Shown: positions 34,627-43,968, numbered from the stretch's first letter. The stretch is 64,000 nucleotides of DNA from Bacillota bacterium (GCA_023416745.1 JAEZHF010000003.1:10951-74950); one strand, 5' to 3'. Notes: generated by a model from the letters alone, not told the origin. Numbers and translations are program-made.

Positions 34627-35370
34627 ATGAGAACAGCCAGTTTGGTTCTGGGCATTGTAGGTGGTGTATTGGCTATCATTTTCAGCTTTGCTGCGTTTGC
34701 TACAGCCGCCGCAGTGGATATTATTAACCCGTATAACTACATGGACGAATTCAGCAACGACTACATGGAAGAATTCGACGACATGATGGAAGGTTACTCC
34801 GATGAATTCAGCTTCGATTACGACGGAGGTGATTATACCTTCGATTACGACGTCGATTTGGGTGATTATGCGAGCGGAGCCATAAACGGCTTGGCGACCT
34901 ACATGTATGTCGCCGGTGCTCTTGGCCTGGTGGGCGCGGTTATGGGCATCGTGGGCGGTGCTCTTGCCAAAAAGAAAAACGTGGTGGCGGGTATTCTCAT
35001 GATCGTTGCCTGCGTTCTGGCCGGTCTGTCCGGTTGGGGCATATTCGCCTCAATCTGCCTGCTCATCGGCGGCATACTCGCGCTGGTGAAGGACAAATCC
35101 GCTCAAGCCGCATACCCGTATCCATACTCGGGTTATCAGCAGCCGCAGCAGCAGCCGCCATACAACCCGTACCAGCAGCCGCAGCAGCCGCAGCAGCAGC
35201 CGCCGTACAACCCGTACCAGCAGCCGCAGCAGCCGCCGTACAATCCGTATCAGCAGCCGCAGCAGCAGCAGCCATACAATCCGTATCAGCAGCAGCAGCA
35301 GCCCCCGCAGGCTCCTCCGGCTCCCCCGGCGCCGCCGCAGGAACCCGAAGCTCCGAAGACCGAAGAATAA
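34627..35370 (+). CDS. Membrane protein with Pro/Gln/Tyr-rich repeat tail
   Basis: A 247-residue protein of DUF4064-like layout: a first hydrophobic segment (SLVLGIVGGVLAIIFSFAAF), an acidic outside loop rich in Asp, Tyr and Phe (residues about 37-85), then three more segments. The tail from about residue 160 is cytoplasmic and built from repeats of PPYNPYQQPQQ, ending in a Pro/Glu stretch. The tail may drive assembly or protein contact. An AAGGAGG site precedes the ATG. Confidence 0.78.
   Translation: MRTASLVLGIVGGVLAIIFSFAAFATAAAVDIINPYNYMDEFSNDYMEEFDDMMEGYSDEFSFDYDGGDYTFDYDVDLGDYASGAINGLATYMYVAGALGLVGAVMGIVGGALAKKKNVVAGILMIVACVLAGLSGWGIFASICLLIGGILALVKDKSAQAAYPYPYSGYQQPQQQPPYNPYQQPQQPQQQPPYNPYQQPQQPPYNPYQQPQQQQPYNPYQQQQQPPQAPPAPPAPPQEPEAPKTEE
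35125..35310 (+). repeat. Coding repeat for the PYNPYQQPQQ tail
   Basis: CAGCAGCCGCAGCAGC-type units alternate with TACAACCCGTAC in about four imperfect copies within the membrane protein gene. Such DNA is prone to length change. Confidence 0.75.
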
Positions 35371-35467
35371 TACTTATCGGCAGCACGCACAATAAACATC
35401 AGAAGTGTTCAAAAGGCCAGTTTAAGCGGACTGGCCTTTTTGCTGACATCGCAAAGGAGAAAGTTCC

Positions 35468-35755
35468 ATGCAGGAAAAGAAAACTTATGCCAACGGCCAG
35501 CCCGTCTATGTCCATGACGGCCGTCGCCTCACCTACTTTTATAAGAACGGCCGCGTCAAGGCAAAAGGCCCGTATGAAAACGAGCTGATGGAAGGAGAAT
35601 GGCTGTTTTACCGCGAGGACGGACAGCTCTGGCAGACGGGGCATTTCCGCGGCGGCATTAAGCACGGCGCTTGGGTACGGCTGAACCGGGATGGCCGCGA
35701 GGAATACAATGAGCAGTTTGCGGACGGAAAACAGGTCAAGAAGAAACAGGTATAG
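35468..35755 (+). CDS. YwqK/MORN-like repeat protein
   Basis: A 95-residue protein made of repeats of about 23 residues: GRRLTYFYKNGRVKAKGPYE, EGEWLFYREDGQLWQTGHF and HGAWVRLNRDGREEYNEQF. This is the pattern of the YwqK family, which is annotated as an antitoxin in Bacillus. No toxin partner is visible next to it, so an antitoxin role is not supported here. AAAGGAG precedes the ATG. Confidence 0.75.
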   Translation: MQEKKTYANGQPVYVHDGRRLTYFYKNGRVKAKGPYENELMEGEWLFYREDGQLWQTGHFRGGIKHGAWVRLNRDGREEYNEQFADGKQVKKKQV

Positions 35756-35824
35756 GCGTATGCGGAACAAAACCGGAGCGCCGGGCGTCAAATATGCAAA
35801 TATATCCACAAAGGAAGTCTGCTG

Positions 35825-36652
35825 ATGAAAAGATGTCCGCTTCTGCCTGCGCTGATCTTATGCATTGCCCTATTGATGGTTTCATGTTCACCCCCGAATG
35901 CCGGTGCAGCACCTTTGCCCTCCGCAACGGCGGCAGCAGCCCTCAGTCACGCTGCGCCAACAGCGGCTCCCGTTCAGGCTGCAGCCACGCCAGATGATCC
36001 CTTCAGCCTGTCTGTTCCTTATCAGACATATCCGCAAGACATCGAAAGCATAATTGTCACAGTTCACATTCCCGCCGGGGAAAGGGTCTTTGGCGCGCTC
36101 GCACCGCAGCTGGAGCGGCTGACGGACGGCGAATGGACAGCTCTGCGCGGTATGGGATACTGCGGCACGCCCGACGAAATCAAGGATGGCGCACGGATGC
36201 CCCTGCCGGTGGGCAGCTACGACGGCATCAGCCCGGGAGAATACCGCGTCTCTCTCAGCGTATCTGAGGATTTGAAGCTTGAGACGGACATGCAGGCCTA
36301 TGCGTATTTTATTCTGACGGAAGGCGTGCGCGTCACCGCGGACCCGCGCCCCTATGCGGCGGATGCGGGAGATCTGACGCTGGTTGTTTTAAACCCGTCC
36401 GAGGGCCGCGTGACGCTCGCGGATACGGAAATCCAGATCGAAATGAAGGACAACGGCGACTGGATCGGCTGCGGACCCGCGTCCGCACTGGGCAGCCTTG
36501 CGCTGGAGCCGGGTGAAAAGGACTGGTTCTCAGCCGAACTTTCGGGCTTTAATCTCCCGAGCGGCACTTACCGCGCCATTGTGGTGCTCTCACGGCTTTT
36601 CCACGGGGAGGAGATTCGCGAGGTGCGTATGCCCGAATTCCAAGTCAAATAG
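35825..36652 (+). CDS. Lipoprotein with Ig-like domain
   Basis: A 275-residue protein. The signal peptide ends in a lipobox (ALLMVSC, Cys about residue 21) and is followed by an Ala/Pro/Thr linker. The rest looks like two Ig-like beta domains: FSLSVPYQTYPQDIESIIVTV at about 60 and VTADPRPYAADAGDLTLVVLN at about 170; the segment ISPGEYRVSLSVSED fits an immunoglobulin-like strand pair. It is a surface protein of unknown role. Confidence 0.78.
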   Translation: MKRCPLLPALILCIALLMVSCSPPNAGAAPLPSATAAAALSHAAPTAAPVQAAATPDDPFSLSVPYQTYPQDIESIIVTVHIPAGERVFGALAPQLERLTDGEWTALRGMGYCGTPDEIKDGARMPLPVGSYDGISPGEYRVSLSVSEDLKLETDMQAYAYFILTEGVRVTADPRPYAADAGDLTLVVLNPSEGRVTLADTEIQIEMKDNGDWIGCGPASALGSLALEPGEKDWFSAELSGFNLPSGTYRAIVVLSRLFHGEEIREVRMPEFQVK

Positions 36653-36730
36653 CATCAACCCCTTGATATATACTCTCATAACCGCTAATATGGATGTTGC
36701 TGTGATATTTAGAAAAGAGATGGATACATT

Positions 36731-37423
36731 ATGTTCCTTGGCGTTTTAGTCAATTTCCTCGCGGTTATTGCCGGCAGCATCGCCGGCCTGTTCTTCAAAA
36801 ACAAGCTTCACGCCCGATACCAGAAGGCGCTGACGGACGTCATCGCGCTGGGTGTGGTGGGTGTGGGCATCACCTACGCCGTCAAAACGCAGAACCTGCT
36901 GGTGATGATTCTGAGCCTGATCATCGGCACGCTGCTGGGCACGCTCATCCGCATCGACGATAAGCTGGAAAGCCTCGGAAACAGGCTGCAGAGCCGCATG
37001 AAGGTGGCGGACGGCTCCTTCGCCGAGGGCTTCGCGGGCGCGTCGATACTGTATTGCGTCGGTTCCATGGCCATCATGGGCTGTCTGTCCAGCGCGCTTT
37101 CGGGCGACCACAGCATACTGTTCACCAAGTCCATCATGGATGGGGTCACGTCGGTGTTCCTTGCGTCCACGATGGGAATCGGTGTGATGTTCTCCGCGTT
37201 CTCGGTGCTGTTATACCAGGGGCTGCTGACACTGGGCTTCTCGCTGTTCGCGGGCGGTCTGGACAGCGCCGTGGTCAGCGAGATTTCCGCTGTGGGCGGT
37301 ATCATACTGTTCGGCATCGCGGTCAACATGCTGGGCCTCAAGAAGGTGAAGACGGGCGACATGGCGCTGTCGCTGTTCATCCCCATCGGCCTGCTCCCGC
37401 TGATGGCGCTGGTGGGTTTATAA
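36731..37423 (+). CDS. DUF554 family membrane protein
   Basis: A 230-residue protein with about seven hydrophobic segments and the DUF554 signatures: GVLVNFLAVIAGSIAGLF at the start, GTLLGTLIRIDDKLES, FVEGF-like FAEGFAGASILYCVG and MAIMGCLSSALSGDHSILF. The family may transport small molecules, but no substrate is established. A terminator follows. Confidence 0.87.
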   Translation: MFLGVLVNFLAVIAGSIAGLFFKNKLHARYQKALTDVIALGVVGVGITYAVKTQNLLVMILSLIIGTLLGTLIRIDDKLESLGNRLQSRMKVADGSFAEGFAGASILYCVGSMAIMGCLSSALSGDHSILFTKSIMDGVTSVFLASTMGIGVMFSAFSVLLYQGLLTLGFSLFAGGLDSAVVSEISAVGGIILFGIAVNMLGLKKVKTGDMALSLFIPIGLLPLMALVGL

Positions 37424-37440
37424 AAAACACGATTATCTAG

Positions 37441-37464
37441 GCTCTCCCCAGCGGGGAGCTTTTT
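37441..37464 (+). terminator. Intrinsic terminator
   Basis: GCTCTCCCC pairs with GGGGAGC around AGC, followed by TTTTTG, just past the DUF554 stop. Confidence 0.8.
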
Positions 37465-37544
37465 GTTATCAGCAAAAGTTACATAAAAGGAATCCATTTG
37501 CAGAATTTCTTTCATGGCATTATAATAAAGCCAAATCCAAGGGT

Positions 37545-37560
37545 AATATCCCGGGATATT
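37545..37560. other. Perfect 16-base palindrome
   Basis: AATATCCCGGGATATT is its own complement, and the palindrome extends to 22 bases with one mismatched pair. It lies between two converging genes, so a promoter-operator role is not obvious. It could form a cruciform or a hairpin at the end of the incoming transcript. Confidence 0.5.
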
Positions 37561-37673
37561 GCCGCGCCTTACTATTGCTCACTTGGTGGAAATCGTCTGT
37601 CCGTGATGGATATACGGGATGGGCTTGTACCCATCACCTGCTGCCGCGGTCTTTTGTCACTACATCTCATCCT

Positions 37674-40484
37674 CTACTTCTTCACCGCGTAATACTCCAT
37701 ACGCCCGAAGCCCTGCGGCGAATCCTCCGACTTCACGATGTTGAGCCCTGCTTCCTCCAGGTATTGCCGCATCGTCGCGTCGCTGAAATAGCACAGGTGA
37801 CCGGGCTCATTCCACCAGAAATCGTTGACCGGACGGACGGATCTGCAGTAACGGCTGTCGCTGACGGGTGTGGCTATCACGAAAACGCCGCCCGGCTTCA
37901 GCAGCGCCGCCGCCCGCCTGATCGCATCCTTGGGCCGGAGCAGATGCTCGATCACCCCCAGCATCGTGACCGCGCCAAACAGCTTCCCGGGGCTGTATTG
38001 ATAGAGGTCCTCCGGTATCAGCTGTACACCGTTGAGTGTCTGCGCCTGCCGGCACGCCTCCGGCACATACTCCAGGCCAGCCGCGTCCCAACCGTCCTTA
38101 ATCGCCTGCGCGACAAGCGTGCCCGCACCCGCGCCGATGTCCAGCAGGCTCTCCTTATTTCCCAGTATGCCTTCAATATTCGCCAGCCGTGTTTTGGACA
38201 TCGCCAGAAATTTTGCCGCGTTGTTCTGTTCGGACGCGCCGTATGCCTTGCCGTTCTCGCGCTGCTCATGCGCGATGCGCTTGCAGTATTCCGTTATTGC
38301 CGCTTGCGTGGGCTGCACCGCGCTGTACACAAGGCCGCACCGGCGGCAGCGCTTCCATATGCGTATCGGGTTCATGGTACCGAAGCTGGTGGAGGTCATC
38401 GTCTGGTTGCACACAAATACCGTGTCCGCCTCCTCTGACCCGCAGCCGATGCAGGGCGACAGCGCTTCGTCATAGGCATCTAGGGCGGGGTAATCCCGAA
38501 AGCGCGCGTCGGCCAGCAGTGGGTCCAGCTTCACGGCCCGCCGGTGATATTCCAGCGCCTCGCCGAAGCGGCCCAGCGCGTTGAGCGCGCACGCGCGGTA
38601 CATGCAGGCGTTTGCGGTGATCTCTCCATTCCGGTACCAATGATCGGTCAGCGCAATCGTTCCGTTATAATCATGATATTGGAAAACCCGAAGCTTCAGC
38701 TCATCAGCCTTGCGCGCCTCGCTGTCAATCAGCTCCCGGGCGAGCAGCAGGCGCGCATCCGCAGGCAGCGGCGATGCGGGCTGCGATGCCGCGGCGTCGA
38801 ACACAGCCGCGTGCCGGCAGGTGGTGTTCTTTCGGTCGTATCGCGATATGTCGGACGCGGGTACGGTCAGCGTTTCCCCCGCTTCCCACCGCCTGTACAG
38901 GCTGAGTATGGCGGCGGCAATGCCCCGGACGTCGTTGTATTCCACGTTGACGCCCGCGCCCGCCTCCTCAATGATCGTATGAGCGATGCTGCCCTGAGGC
39001 CCCATGCAGATAATCGGTTTGCGGAAGCGCAGGTATTCAAACAGCTTGCCCGTGCACGTATTGAGGAAATTCTTAGTCGGGCCCAGCATCAGCAGCAGCG
39101 CGTCCGCACGGGCAGTGCGCAGCATGCTCGGGCGGTGCGGCATCGTCTCCTCCGTCTCCGCGACGTCCGCCAACCCAACATCCGCGATCACCTTCTGCCA
39201 CCGGGCGTTGTTGCCCGTCTTGCCCACCAGCAGGCGGAACCGGTCACGGCTGATTTCGCCGCGATCCGCCAGCCAGGCCACGGCGCGTATCACCGGATCG
39301 GGTGTGCGGTTGGCATACAGCATGCCGTTGTGCACCAGAGTGAACCTCTCGCCCTGCTGCGCGGACGGCAGGCCCTCGAAATCCTCCTCGTCGTAGCCGT
39401 TGGTGACGCATACTATTTTTTCACGCGGCACACCCACGTCCTTCACATAGTTATCCACGGCGTTGGGCACGACGCACAGCACCCTGTCCGCGCCTTCGCA
39501 TATCGCGCGCTCCAGCTGCTGGCATATCCGGTAGTTGAGCAGCGTTTTGTCCGGCCAGATCACCGGGTTATGAGTCCACTCATCGCGGAAATCGGCCACC
39601 CACGGCAGGTTCGTGCGCTCCTTCAGAAAATACCCCGCGATGTGAGCGGCGTACGGGCCGGAGGTGGTGTAAATCAGATCCGCCGTATTCAGGTTCATGT
39701 GCTGTGACAACGTATCTGCAATGTGATGTGCCCAGAATATATCCTGATCGGGAAAGAACAGCGCGTTCATGCGCTGCACCCCGGACAAGCCGGCCACCCG
39801 CGCTTTGTAGGCGGCAAACGTCTCCAACGTGGTGATCAGCGACAGCCGGTGCAGCGACAGCCGTACCATGTCCTCGGAAGCCATCGGACGCGGTATGCGG
39901 ATCACGCAGAGGTCATCCGGCAGCTGCTCGTACAGCGGATCCGTCACGGAATTCACCTTCTGTGCCATCGTCACCACCACAGGTTCCCATCCAAAGGTGC
40001 GCAGATACTTTATCAGCTTGAGCGTCCGCCATACGCCCGAGCCGCCTGCGGGCGGAAATATCCCCGCGATGATGATGGCCGTCTTCTTGCCCCGCGGTGC
40101 GTCGGTATAGGCCGTGTCCACGCGGCCCTGTTCTTCCATCGCGGTCATGGCCAGCAAACATTCGCTGCGTCCGTCGCCGTCCATACGCCGCTGCGCGCGG
40201 TTTAGAAAGCGCCAGGCGCGGCTGTACTGCCCGGCGTCCCGGCAGAGTTCCCCCATGCGGCGCAGCAAGCCGGCATGCTCCGGCTCGTACATCAGGCCCT
40301 TCATCGCCGACGCTTCCGCTTCCTCCGGTTTGCCTGCTCGCTGGTAAGCCAGCGCCAGCAGGCTCGATACCTCCGCGCTGCCCGGACAAGCTTTGATGTA
40401 CGCGCTGAGCCGGTCTATCGCTTCGGCATATCTGCCCGCGAGCACGAGCTGGCGGCCTTCGGATACGCATTGTTCACATTCCAT
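37674..40484 (-). CDS. TPR - glycosyltransferase - TPR - methyltransferase fusion protein
   Basis: A 936-residue multidomain protein. Residues 1-115 are TPR-like repeats. Residues about 134-560 are a GT4-type glycosyltransferase (IIIAGIFPPAGGSGVWRTLKL, TTSGPYAAHIAGYFLK, CVTNGYDEEDF, FTLVHNGMLY, GKLFEYLRFRKPII). About 590-690 is again TPR-like. Then a zinc-ribbon-like CIGCGSEEAD/CRRCGLVY and a SAM methyltransferase follow (LLDIGAGAGTLV, VTMLGVIEHLLRP, WNEPGHLCYFSD). It probably adds and methylates a sugar on a surface polymer or protein. It diverges from the DUF6385-like and GT2 genes at 40687 and 41199. Confidence 0.88.
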   Translation of the reverse strand: MECEQCVSEGRQLVLAGRYAEAIDRLSAYIKACPGSAEVSSLLALAYQRAGKPEEAEASAMKGLMYEPEHAGLLRRMGELCRDAGQYSRAWRFLNRAQRRMDGDGRSECLLAMTAMEEQGRVDTAYTDAPRGKKTAIIIAGIFPPAGGSGVWRTLKLIKYLRTFGWEPVVVTMAQKVNSVTDPLYEQLPDDLCVIRIPRPMASEDMVRLSLHRLSLITTLETFAAYKARVAGLSGVQRMNALFFPDQDIFWAHHIADTLSQHMNLNTADLIYTTSGPYAAHIAGYFLKERTNLPWVADFRDEWTHNPVIWPDKTLLNYRICQQLERAICEGADRVLCVVPNAVDNYVKDVGVPREKIVCVTNGYDEEDFEGLPSAQQGERFTLVHNGMLYANRTPDPVIRAVAWLADRGEISRDRFRLLVGKTGNNARWQKVIADVGLADVAETEETMPHRPSMLRTARADALLLMLGPTKNFLNTCTGKLFEYLRFRKPIICMGPQGSIAHTIIEEAGAGVNVEYNDVRGIAAAILSLYRRWEAGETLTVPASDISRYDRKNTTCRHAAVFDAAASQPASPLPADARLLLARELIDSEARKADELKLRVFQYHDYNGTIALTDHWYRNGEITANACMYRACALNALGRFGEALEYHRRAVKLDPLLADARFRDYPALDAYDEALSPCIGCGSEEADTVFVCNQTMTSTSFGTMNPIRIWKRCRRCGLVYSAVQPTQAAITEYCKRIAHEQRENGKAYGASEQNNAAKFLAMSKTRLANIEGILGNKESLLDIGAGAGTLVAQAIKDGWDAAGLEYVPEACRQAQTLNGVQLIPEDLYQYSPGKLFGAVTMLGVIEHLLRPKDAIRRAAALLKPGGVFVIATPVSDSRYCRSVRPVNDFWWNEPGHLCYFSDATMRQYLEEAGLNIVKSEDSPQGFGRMEYYAVKK

Positions 40485-40686
40485 GATGATACCTCCGCCA
40501 AAAACGTCCCTGATAATATATGTATACCTGTATCAGACTGTGTGTACGTTTTTTTTAGTGTCACTCATGAGAGAGAAATCACATATTATACAATGCCGCT
40601 ACATCAGTAAAAGTGCCGCATACATTGGGCCTTGTGCCCAAATTTACCCGGATAGACCTTATCCGACAGATCAAGGAGGGCAATAT

Positions 40687-41139
40687 ATGCCTAATAATTT
40701 TGCATTTGACATGGTCGCTCAGGATATGAAATCGCTGATTTATGGCCTATACGGAACGACTCCCGTGGCGATTGCGGTGGATGCTCAGGGCAATCTGGAC
40801 ATCGGTGTGGCGTATACGTCCAGCAACGTGACCGTGGGCAGTGTCGCTGCCGGCGATACCGGTACCACGCTGGTGCTGAACAGCTCAGAAAAGAGCCTGT
40901 ACTCGTATTATGTGAGAAACACCTCAACCGACGCAACGATCCGCGTCAAGCTTCAGGTGTCGCCGACCACGACAGCCTCGTATTACACGGATGATACGCC
41001 GACGTATGTGGAAATCGCGTGCGGCAGCGCCGCCGTGCTGGTTCCAAAATACTATCTGGCTTATACGCGGCTGTATTATGAGAACCTGGACGCGACCTAC
41101 GACGCAACGCTTGTGGCTTATTACGACGCCAGACAGTAA
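40687..41139 (+). CDS. Small DUF6385-like beta-rich protein
   Basis: A 150-residue protein without a signal peptide. It begins MPNNFAFDMVAQDMKSLIYG and continues AVDAQGNLDIGVAYTSSNVT, then a Thr/Tyr-rich beta domain ending TLVAYYDARQ. The pattern recalls DUF6385 proteins of Clostridia; the assignment is tentative. CAAGGAGGGC fixes the ATG. It sits between two glycosyltransferase genes and is rich in Thr and Ser, so it may be their acceptor. Confidence 0.6.
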   Translation: MPNNFAFDMVAQDMKSLIYGLYGTTPVAIAVDAQGNLDIGVAYTSSNVTVGSVAAGDTGTTLVLNSSEKSLYSYYVRNTSTDATIRVKLQVSPTTTASYYTDDTPTYVEIACGSAAVLVPKYYLAYTRLYYENLDATYDATLVAYYDARQ

Positions 41140-41198
41140 AGCAGTTCTGCAGCGCCGCCGAAGCTGCGGCGCTTACATAAACAGCCAGGAGAGAAAAC

Positions 41199-42974
41199 AT
41201 GTCTATCAGTTTGTGTATGATTGTGAAGGATGAAGAAGCCATGCTGGGCCGGTGCCTTGAAAGCATCCGGCATCTGGCGGATGAAATCGTGATCGTGGAT
41301 ACCGGCTCTGCCGACCGGACACAGCATATTGCCCAGTCTTTCGGCGCAAAGGTCTATGAATTCGACTGGGACGACAGCTTTGCCCATGCCCGCAATTTTG
41401 CGCTTGGCAAGGCAGAGATGGACTGGATACTGCTGATGGACGCGGACGATGAATTTGAAGCGGCGGATACCCAAAAGCTGTGCGAACTGCTTTTGAGGGA
41501 CAACGAAGCCGACATCTACTACTTTCAGACGCTCAGCTTCATGGGGGATGTGCCGGACAGGAGCAAAACGATATCCAATATGAACGTCCGGCTGGTGCGC
41601 AACCGCAGGGGCTACCGGTTCAAGGGTGATATCCATGAGCAGCTGGTGAACGACAGCGTACCGGTGAGCCGAGTGGGCATGGCTGACATCCGCATCTACC
41701 ACCGCGGTTATCTGAACAGCGTGGTGACATCCAAGCAAAAGCGCGAACGCAACATCGCCCTGATCAGAAAGGAGCTGGAAAAGGAGCCGGACAATCCGTT
41801 TATGCTCTGTAACATGGGCAACGAATGTTATTCGCTGCGGCAGTTTGAGGATGCACTGTCGTGGTATCTGAAAAGCTGGGAACAATTCGACAGCCGCAGA
41901 GGATTCAGCTCCAAGATGCTGATCCGCATCATATCCTGCTGCGAACTGCTGGGCAAAACGGAGGATCAGCAGCGGTTCATCAAGGAGGGCCTTAAGCTGT
42001 ACCCCGACTTCACTGACCTTGAGTTTATCCGTGCCAGCGACTTTCTGCGCCGAAAAAAATACCTCACGGCCATCAAATCGTTCAAAAAATGCCTGAAGAT
42101 GGGCGAGCCGCCGCTGCTCTACAGCTACGCCGCCGGCGTCGGCAGCTACCGGTCGCAGTATATGCTGCTTGGTATTTATGACGAGCTGGGCGACCGTGAG
42201 GAAGCGCTGCGCTGGAGCCGCGCGGCCATCAGGAGCAACCCGGATTACACAGACGCGTATCTGCAGCTGGGGCGCATGCTGCTGGAAAACAAGATGCCGG
42301 TAAAATCGATCAAAGCGCAGCTGACACGTCTGGCGCAGCCCGCGCAGAACCCGGCGCGGTACTTGTTCCTGTCCGATGTATTCTACACGCTGCGGCAGTT
42401 TGAGACGGCGCTTGAGTTCATCCGCACAGCCCGCGCGCAAAATGCCGCTTCCGCTGACAGATTAGACTATAACGAAGGCGCCTGCCTGCTGCATTTGCGC
42501 AAGTTCAGGGACGCGGCGGCATCGCTGGAAAGGGTGACAAGCGGGGATGACGCGGACAAAGCGCTGTTTCTTCGCCGACTGTGTGCGCTGCTGGACAGCG
42601 GCGTTTCCGCTCCGCCGCGCGGCAGCGGCACGTGGTTTGATGTGATGAACGCCGCGGAGAAGATCGAACGGGGCATCTCGTGCTACCCGCTGGCGGACGA
42701 TGCGGAGGCATCGCAAGCCTATATAGCGCCCATATTCGGCCTGCTGGACCTGCTGTTGCAGCTGGGCGAGTTCGACCTGTTTGACCGCGCGCGGCAGCTC
42801 TTAAATCTGGTGACCGACGACAGCGTACTGCTGCGGCTGGGCAAGCTGTATTTCCGGAACGGCTTTTTTCCGCTGGCCTTTGGAGAACTGACACGGTCGC
42901 TGACGCTCACCGGCCACATCGACGCCGAAGCGCTGGATATGATGAAACAGTGTCTGGCATCGCCGCAGCGGTAG
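41199..42974 (+). CDS. GT2 glycosyltransferase with TPR tail
   Basis: A 591-residue protein. Residues 1-230 are a GT-A fold enzyme of the GT2 family: SLCMIVKDEEAMLGRCLES, VIVDTGSADRT, the metal-binding DADDE and IHEQLV with a basic loop. The remaining 360 residues are TPR-like (NMGNECYSLRQFEDALSWYL, AYLQLGRMLLENK, NEGACLLHLRKF). This layout resembles SunS-like peptide glycosyltransferases, where the repeats hold the acceptor. It lies 59 bases after the DUF6385-like gene. Confidence 0.87.
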   Translation: MSISLCMIVKDEEAMLGRCLESIRHLADEIVIVDTGSADRTQHIAQSFGAKVYEFDWDDSFAHARNFALGKAEMDWILLMDADDEFEAADTQKLCELLLRDNEADIYYFQTLSFMGDVPDRSKTISNMNVRLVRNRRGYRFKGDIHEQLVNDSVPVSRVGMADIRIYHRGYLNSVVTSKQKRERNIALIRKELEKEPDNPFMLCNMGNECYSLRQFEDALSWYLKSWEQFDSRRGFSSKMLIRIISCCELLGKTEDQQRFIKEGLKLYPDFTDLEFIRASDFLRRKKYLTAIKSFKKCLKMGEPPLLYSYAAGVGSYRSQYMLLGIYDELGDREEALRWSRAAIRSNPDYTDAYLQLGRMLLENKMPVKSIKAQLTRLAQPAQNPARYLFLSDVFYTLRQFETALEFIRTARAQNAASADRLDYNEGACLLHLRKFRDAAASLERVTSGDDADKALFLRRLCALLDSGVSAPPRGSGTWFDVMNAAEKIERGISCYPLADDAEASQAYIAPIFGLLDLLLQLGEFDLFDRARQLLNLVTDDSVLLRLGKLYFRNGFFPLAFGELTRSLTLTGHIDAEALDMMKQCLASPQR

Positions 42975-43123
42975 CCACGGCCGCGCCCTGCGGCTTGAGC
43001 AATATGGGTGCGCATGCAGGGGTGATTCCCGCTCGTCATATTGCGATAGCCCAAACCGTTGCAGCAAAACGGCTGACATCCGTAACCTGCGAAAATGACA
43101 TCTCTTCGCACCTCGCGTACAGG

Positions 43124-43152
43124 TTGACGCAACCCCTGTCAGGCGGTATAGT
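43124..43152 (+). promoter_or_regulatory. Sigma-A promoter of the redox operon
   Basis: TTGACG, a 17-base spacer and TATAGT, about 35 bases before the TlpA-like gene. Confidence 0.75.
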
Positions 43153-43186
43153 GGTATTATCAAACCACTATTCGGAGGAATTTGCA

Positions 43187-43825
43187 TTGAGAATGAAGCG
43201 ACTGGCCGCATTGGCCGTTATCATGACTTTACTGACACTGGCGCTGGCCGGATGCGGGCCGGACACCACAAAGCCCGACGTTATCGTCACACCGCCCGTA
43301 GAAGCCCCCGCGGAGACATCCGCTCAGGCCACCGAGCAGCCCGAGGCGACCGAAGCGCCCGAAGCCCCCGAGCAGCCCGAAGCTCCGACAGCTGAATACG
43401 GATTTGATGCGGGCAAAACGCTGCCCGACTTTTCGGTGCCCATGACGGGCGGCGGCACGTTCACGCTGTCCGAGAAACTCGGCAAGCCCGTGTTCATCAA
43501 CCTGTTCGCCACGTGGTGCCCGCCGTGTGTCGCCGAGATGCCGGAGATCGAGCAGCTGTACACCGAGATGGGCGGCGAAGTCGAATTCATCATCATCGAT
43601 ATCGGTGAGGACGAAGCGACCGCGCAGGGCTTCATGGACAGCAGCGGTTACACGCTGCCCACGGCGTATTCCATAGACGGTGCGCCCTTCGGCTCAGACT
43701 ACCTCATTCAGTTCATACCTCAGACGTTCGTGCTCAAGCCGGGCGGCACCATTTCCGAGATCTTCGGCGGCGCGGCGAACTACGAAAGCTTCAAGACGGC
43801 GATTGAGGAGGCCATGGCGCAATGA
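43187..43825 (+). CDS. TlpA/ResA-like thioredoxin lipoprotein
   Basis: A 212-residue protein with a lipoprotein signal (TLALAGC), a long Pro/Glu/Ala linker and a thioredoxin domain from about residue 80 (LPDFSVPMTGGGTFTLSE, FATWCPPCVAEMPE, IPQTFVLKPGG). The WCPPC motif is redox-active. It likely handles disulfide or electron transfer outside the membrane. TTG 43187 lies eight bases after GGAGG; ATG 43193 is too far for that site. The next gene overlaps by ATGA. Confidence 0.88.
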   Translation: MRMKRLAALAVIMTLLTLALAGCGPDTTKPDVIVTPPVEAPAETSAQATEQPEATEAPEAPEQPEAPTAEYGFDAGKTLPDFSVPMTGGGTFTLSEKLGKPVFINLFATWCPPCVAEMPEIEQLYTEMGGEVEFIIIDIGEDEATAQGFMDSSGYTLPTAYSIDGAPFGSDYLIQFIPQTFVLKPGGTISEIFGGAANYESFKTAIEEAMAQ

Positions 43826-43968
43826 GCCGCACAAAGCGAAAAGCCGTACAGACGGCGCTCTTCGGCGGCGGCGGCGTGCTGCTGGCACTGGGCATCATAT
43901 TCGGCGACCTGCCCGTGATACTCGCCAAAGCGGTATTCATCTGTCTGGAGTGCATCGGAATTGGTTAG
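43822..43968 (+). CDS. CD1871A-type CXXC membrane peptide
   Basis: A 48-residue protein: a basic start (MSRTKRKAVQTA), one hydrophobic segment and the ending FICLECIGIG with a CLEC (CxxC) motif. This matches the CD1871A family of Clostridia. The start codon overlaps the TlpA stop (ATGA), and the next frame starts before this one ends. It probably works with its neighbours in membrane redox transfer. Confidence 0.8.
   Translation: MSRTKRKAVQTALFGGGGVLLALGIIFGDLPVILAKAVFICLECIGIG

Noticed and set aside
35063..35392. Ala-rich antisense frame over the PYNPYQQPQQ repeat
   Set aside because: Composition follows from CAG/CCG codon repeats on the other strand; no signals of its own.
35468..35755. 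Toxin-antitoxin system at the YwqK-like gene
   Set aside because: The family name suggests an antitoxin, but no toxin-like gene is adjacent and its repeats resemble MORN units.
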